DNA of 18,485 nucleotides from Bryobacteraceae bacterium (GTDB taxonomy: Bacteria > Acidobacteriota > Terriglobia > Bryobacterales > Bryobacteraceae). The stretch covers positions 1 through 18,485 of the forward strand of contig JASHQT010000416.1 of assembly GCA_030039005.1 (NCBI GenBank). The letters run 5' to 3'. Made by a program: the position numbers and the translations under genes. The notes under the pieces are model-generated. The model searched no databases. It had not been told where the DNA came from and was given only the letters and a program-made list of their open reading frames with translations. Shown here piece by piece: positions 17,262 through 18,485 of the stretch; the first letter of the stretch is position 1, and each line of letters opens with the position of its first letter.

Positions 17262-17311
17262 TAGGCATAGATAGACTTTACAAAGATAATCTATGCCTAA
17301 AGCGTTGTCAA
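17262..17311 (-). promoter_or_regulatory. Promoter and probable PadR operator of the padR-ADOP operon
   Basis: On the minus strand TTGACA (17306-17311) and TATCTT (17283-17288) are separated by exactly 17 nt, a good sigma-70 promoter. A perfect 11-bp inverted repeat, TAGGCATAGAT (17262-17272) and ATCTATGCCTA (17289-17299), has a 16-nt spacer centred on the -10 box. A repressor bound there would block RNA polymerase, as expected for PadR autoregulation. Binding itself is inferred. Confidence 0.75.
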
Positions 17312-17382
17312 GCGCGAAGCCGGTGGCACGAAGGAGGGGCCGGGCGGCCCTCGGCGTGTACGCTACCCTTGAATCAAGCCCC

Positions 17383-18485
17383 TTGCGACGCAACAAAAAA
17401 CCCGAAGTGATGAGTCCGGCTGGATACTGGCCGCAGTTGCACGCGGCGATTGAAGCCGGCGCGGACGCGTGCTATTTCGGGCTGAAACATTTCACGGCGC
17501 GTGCGAAAGTCGGCTTCGATCTGGCGGAATTGCCGGAGGTGATGCGGACGCTGCATCGGCGAGGCGTTCGCGGCTACCTGACTTTCAACACGCTGGTGTT
17601 CGATCACGAACTGGCGGAGGCTGCGCGAGCGTTGGGTGCGATCGCCGAAGCGGGCGTGGACGCGATCCTGGTGCAGGACCTCGGAGTGCTGCGCCTGGCG
17701 CGCGAAATCGCGCCCGATCTCGAGCGGTACGCTTCCACGCAGACCAGCATCGCGAGCGCCGAAGGCGTGGGGTTCCTGGTCGAACAGGGCGCCGATCGCA
17801 TTACACTGGCGCGCGAGCTTGCGATCGAGGAAGTTGCGGCGATTTATGAAAAAACCGGAGCGGACCTGGAAATTTTCGTGCACGGCGCGTTGTGCGTTTC
17901 CTACTCCGGCCAATGCTTTTCTTCGGAAGCCTGGGGCGGTCGGAGCGCCAATCGCGGGCAGTGCGCGCAGGCCTGCCGGCTGCCGTACGAAATGCTGGTC
18001 GATGGGACGCCGAAGCCGCTGGGCGAAGCGCGCTATTTGCTTTCGCCCGGCGATCTTTCCGCGTTGCATCATATGCCGCGGATTATCGAGGCGGGCGTGG
18101 GCTGCCTCAAGATCGAGGGACGTTACAAGGACGCCGATTACGTCGCGGTGACCACGTGCAGCTACCGGCAGGCGGTGGACGATGCTTGGGCCGGAAGGCC
18201 GTTGTCGGTGACGCCGCGCGAGCAATTAGAGCTCGAACAGGTCTATTCGCGCGGCCTGGGACCTTATTTCATTAGCGGCGTGAATCAGCAGACGGTAGTG
18301 ACGGGGCGCAGCCCGCGCCATCGCGGCGTCAAGATCGGCGTGGTGACTGAAGTTGGCGATCGCTGCGTCCGCATCGAGCCGGCATCCGCGCACGAAATTA
18401 TGCCGCTAAAAGCGGGCGACGGCGTGGTGTTCGATGCCGCCGATTGGCGCAGCCCGGAGGAGCACGAAGAGGGCGGGCGTGTTTT
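17383..18485 (+). CDS. Peptidase U32 family protein (3' end cut by window edge)
   Basis: About 367 codons in view. U32 proteins were first called collagenase-like peptidases; several bacterial members act instead in hydroxylation of tRNA or rRNA. The N-terminus KPEVMSPAGYWPQL matches the family's KPELLAPAG start. The signature EIFVHGALCVSYSGQC is at residues about 163-178, followed by GRSANRGQCAQACRLPYE; the four Cys (about 171, 178, 194, 198) fit an iron-sulfur or metal site. LKIEGRYKDADYVAVTTCSY and VYSRGLGPYFI are also family-like. The start is uncertain: TTG 17383 gives the normal family N-terminus (MRRNKKPE), ATG 17410 would cut into it, and the frame stays open back to an ATG at 17293 that lies inside the padR operator. 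A GGAGG at 17333-17337 has no start codon at normal spacing. No clear promoter is seen. Confidence 0.88.
   Translation, partial: MRRNKKPEVMSPAGYWPQLHAAIEAGADACYFGLKHFTARAKVGFDLAELPEVMRTLHRRGVRGYLTFNTLVFDHELAEAARALGAIAEAGVDAILVQDLGVLRLAREIAPDLERYASTQTSIASAEGVGFLVEQGADRITLARELAIEEVAAIYEKTGADLEIFVHGALCVSYSGQCFSSEAWGGRSANRGQCAQACRLPYEMLVDGTPKPLGEARYLLSPGDLSALHHMPRIIEAGVGCLKIEGRYKDADYVAVTTCSYRQAVDDAWAGRPLSVTPREQLELEQVYSRGLGPYFISGVNQQTVVTGRSPRHRGVKIGVVTEVGDRCVRIEPASAHEIMPLKAGDGVVFDAADWRSPEEHEEGGRV

Noticed and set aside
1..18485. CRISPR arrays, tRNA or rRNA genes, transposases
   Set aside because: No regularly spaced repeats, cloverleaf sequences, rRNA motifs or transposase motifs were found on reading both strands.

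Overview
The window looks like a high-GC chromosome segment from an acidobacterium, most likely of the Solibacter/Bryobacter type. Four things point there: an 868-residue orphan MacB/FtsX-like permease of the 'acidobacterial duplicated' (ADOP) kind preceded by a PadR regulator; an ECF-like sigma factor (TIGR02999 type) overlapping a very large Ser/Thr kinase; kinases that share the N-terminal leader beginning [10 protein letters not shown]; and small secreted proteins with a KIPFAFRA core. This assignment rests on family knowledge and reading by eye, not on a search. No rRNA, tRNA, CRISPR array or transposase was seen.

Layout. Positions 1-2975 (minus) hold most of an RND efflux pump, cut by the left edge. 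Positions 3237-3842 hold a broken class III nucleotide cyclase running into a collapsed kinase start. Positions 3843-5073 carry two small secreted-protein genes on the minus strand. Positions 5103-13362 are the core: two related modules reading right, each made of a shared promoter repeat (R2, R3), a sigma-factor gene and a kinase gene whose start overlaps the sigma gene by 29 nt. In the first module the sigma gene is reduced by an exactly in-frame 522-bp deletion to a 31-codon leader, and the kinase carries one kinase domain, one membrane segment and a PD40/TolB-like propeller. In the second module the sigma gene is intact, and the kinase is a 1434-residue chain of kinase, kinase, STAND/NB-ARC-type ATPase and TPRs. 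A third, diverged repeat (R1) sits at 4264. All three repeats lie next to the 5' end of a minus-strand secreted-protein gene or its relic.

After the core come a DUF4242 gene (minus) and an OsmC-family gene (plus), transcribed divergently. Next is the PadR-ADOP operon (minus), with a clear promoter inside a perfect inverted repeat. Last is a U32-family peptidase/hydroxylase gene (plus), cut by the right edge.

The central block records duplication, deletion and domain exchange in a signalling locus. The two kinases are nearly identical up to the glycine-rich loop and then diverge. The linker before the second kinase domain of the large protein is also found in the broken cyclase-kinase at 3690-3835. 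The likely logic, which is inference, is a sigma factor co-translated with a sensor or transducer kinase, with a secreted protein encoded back to back.
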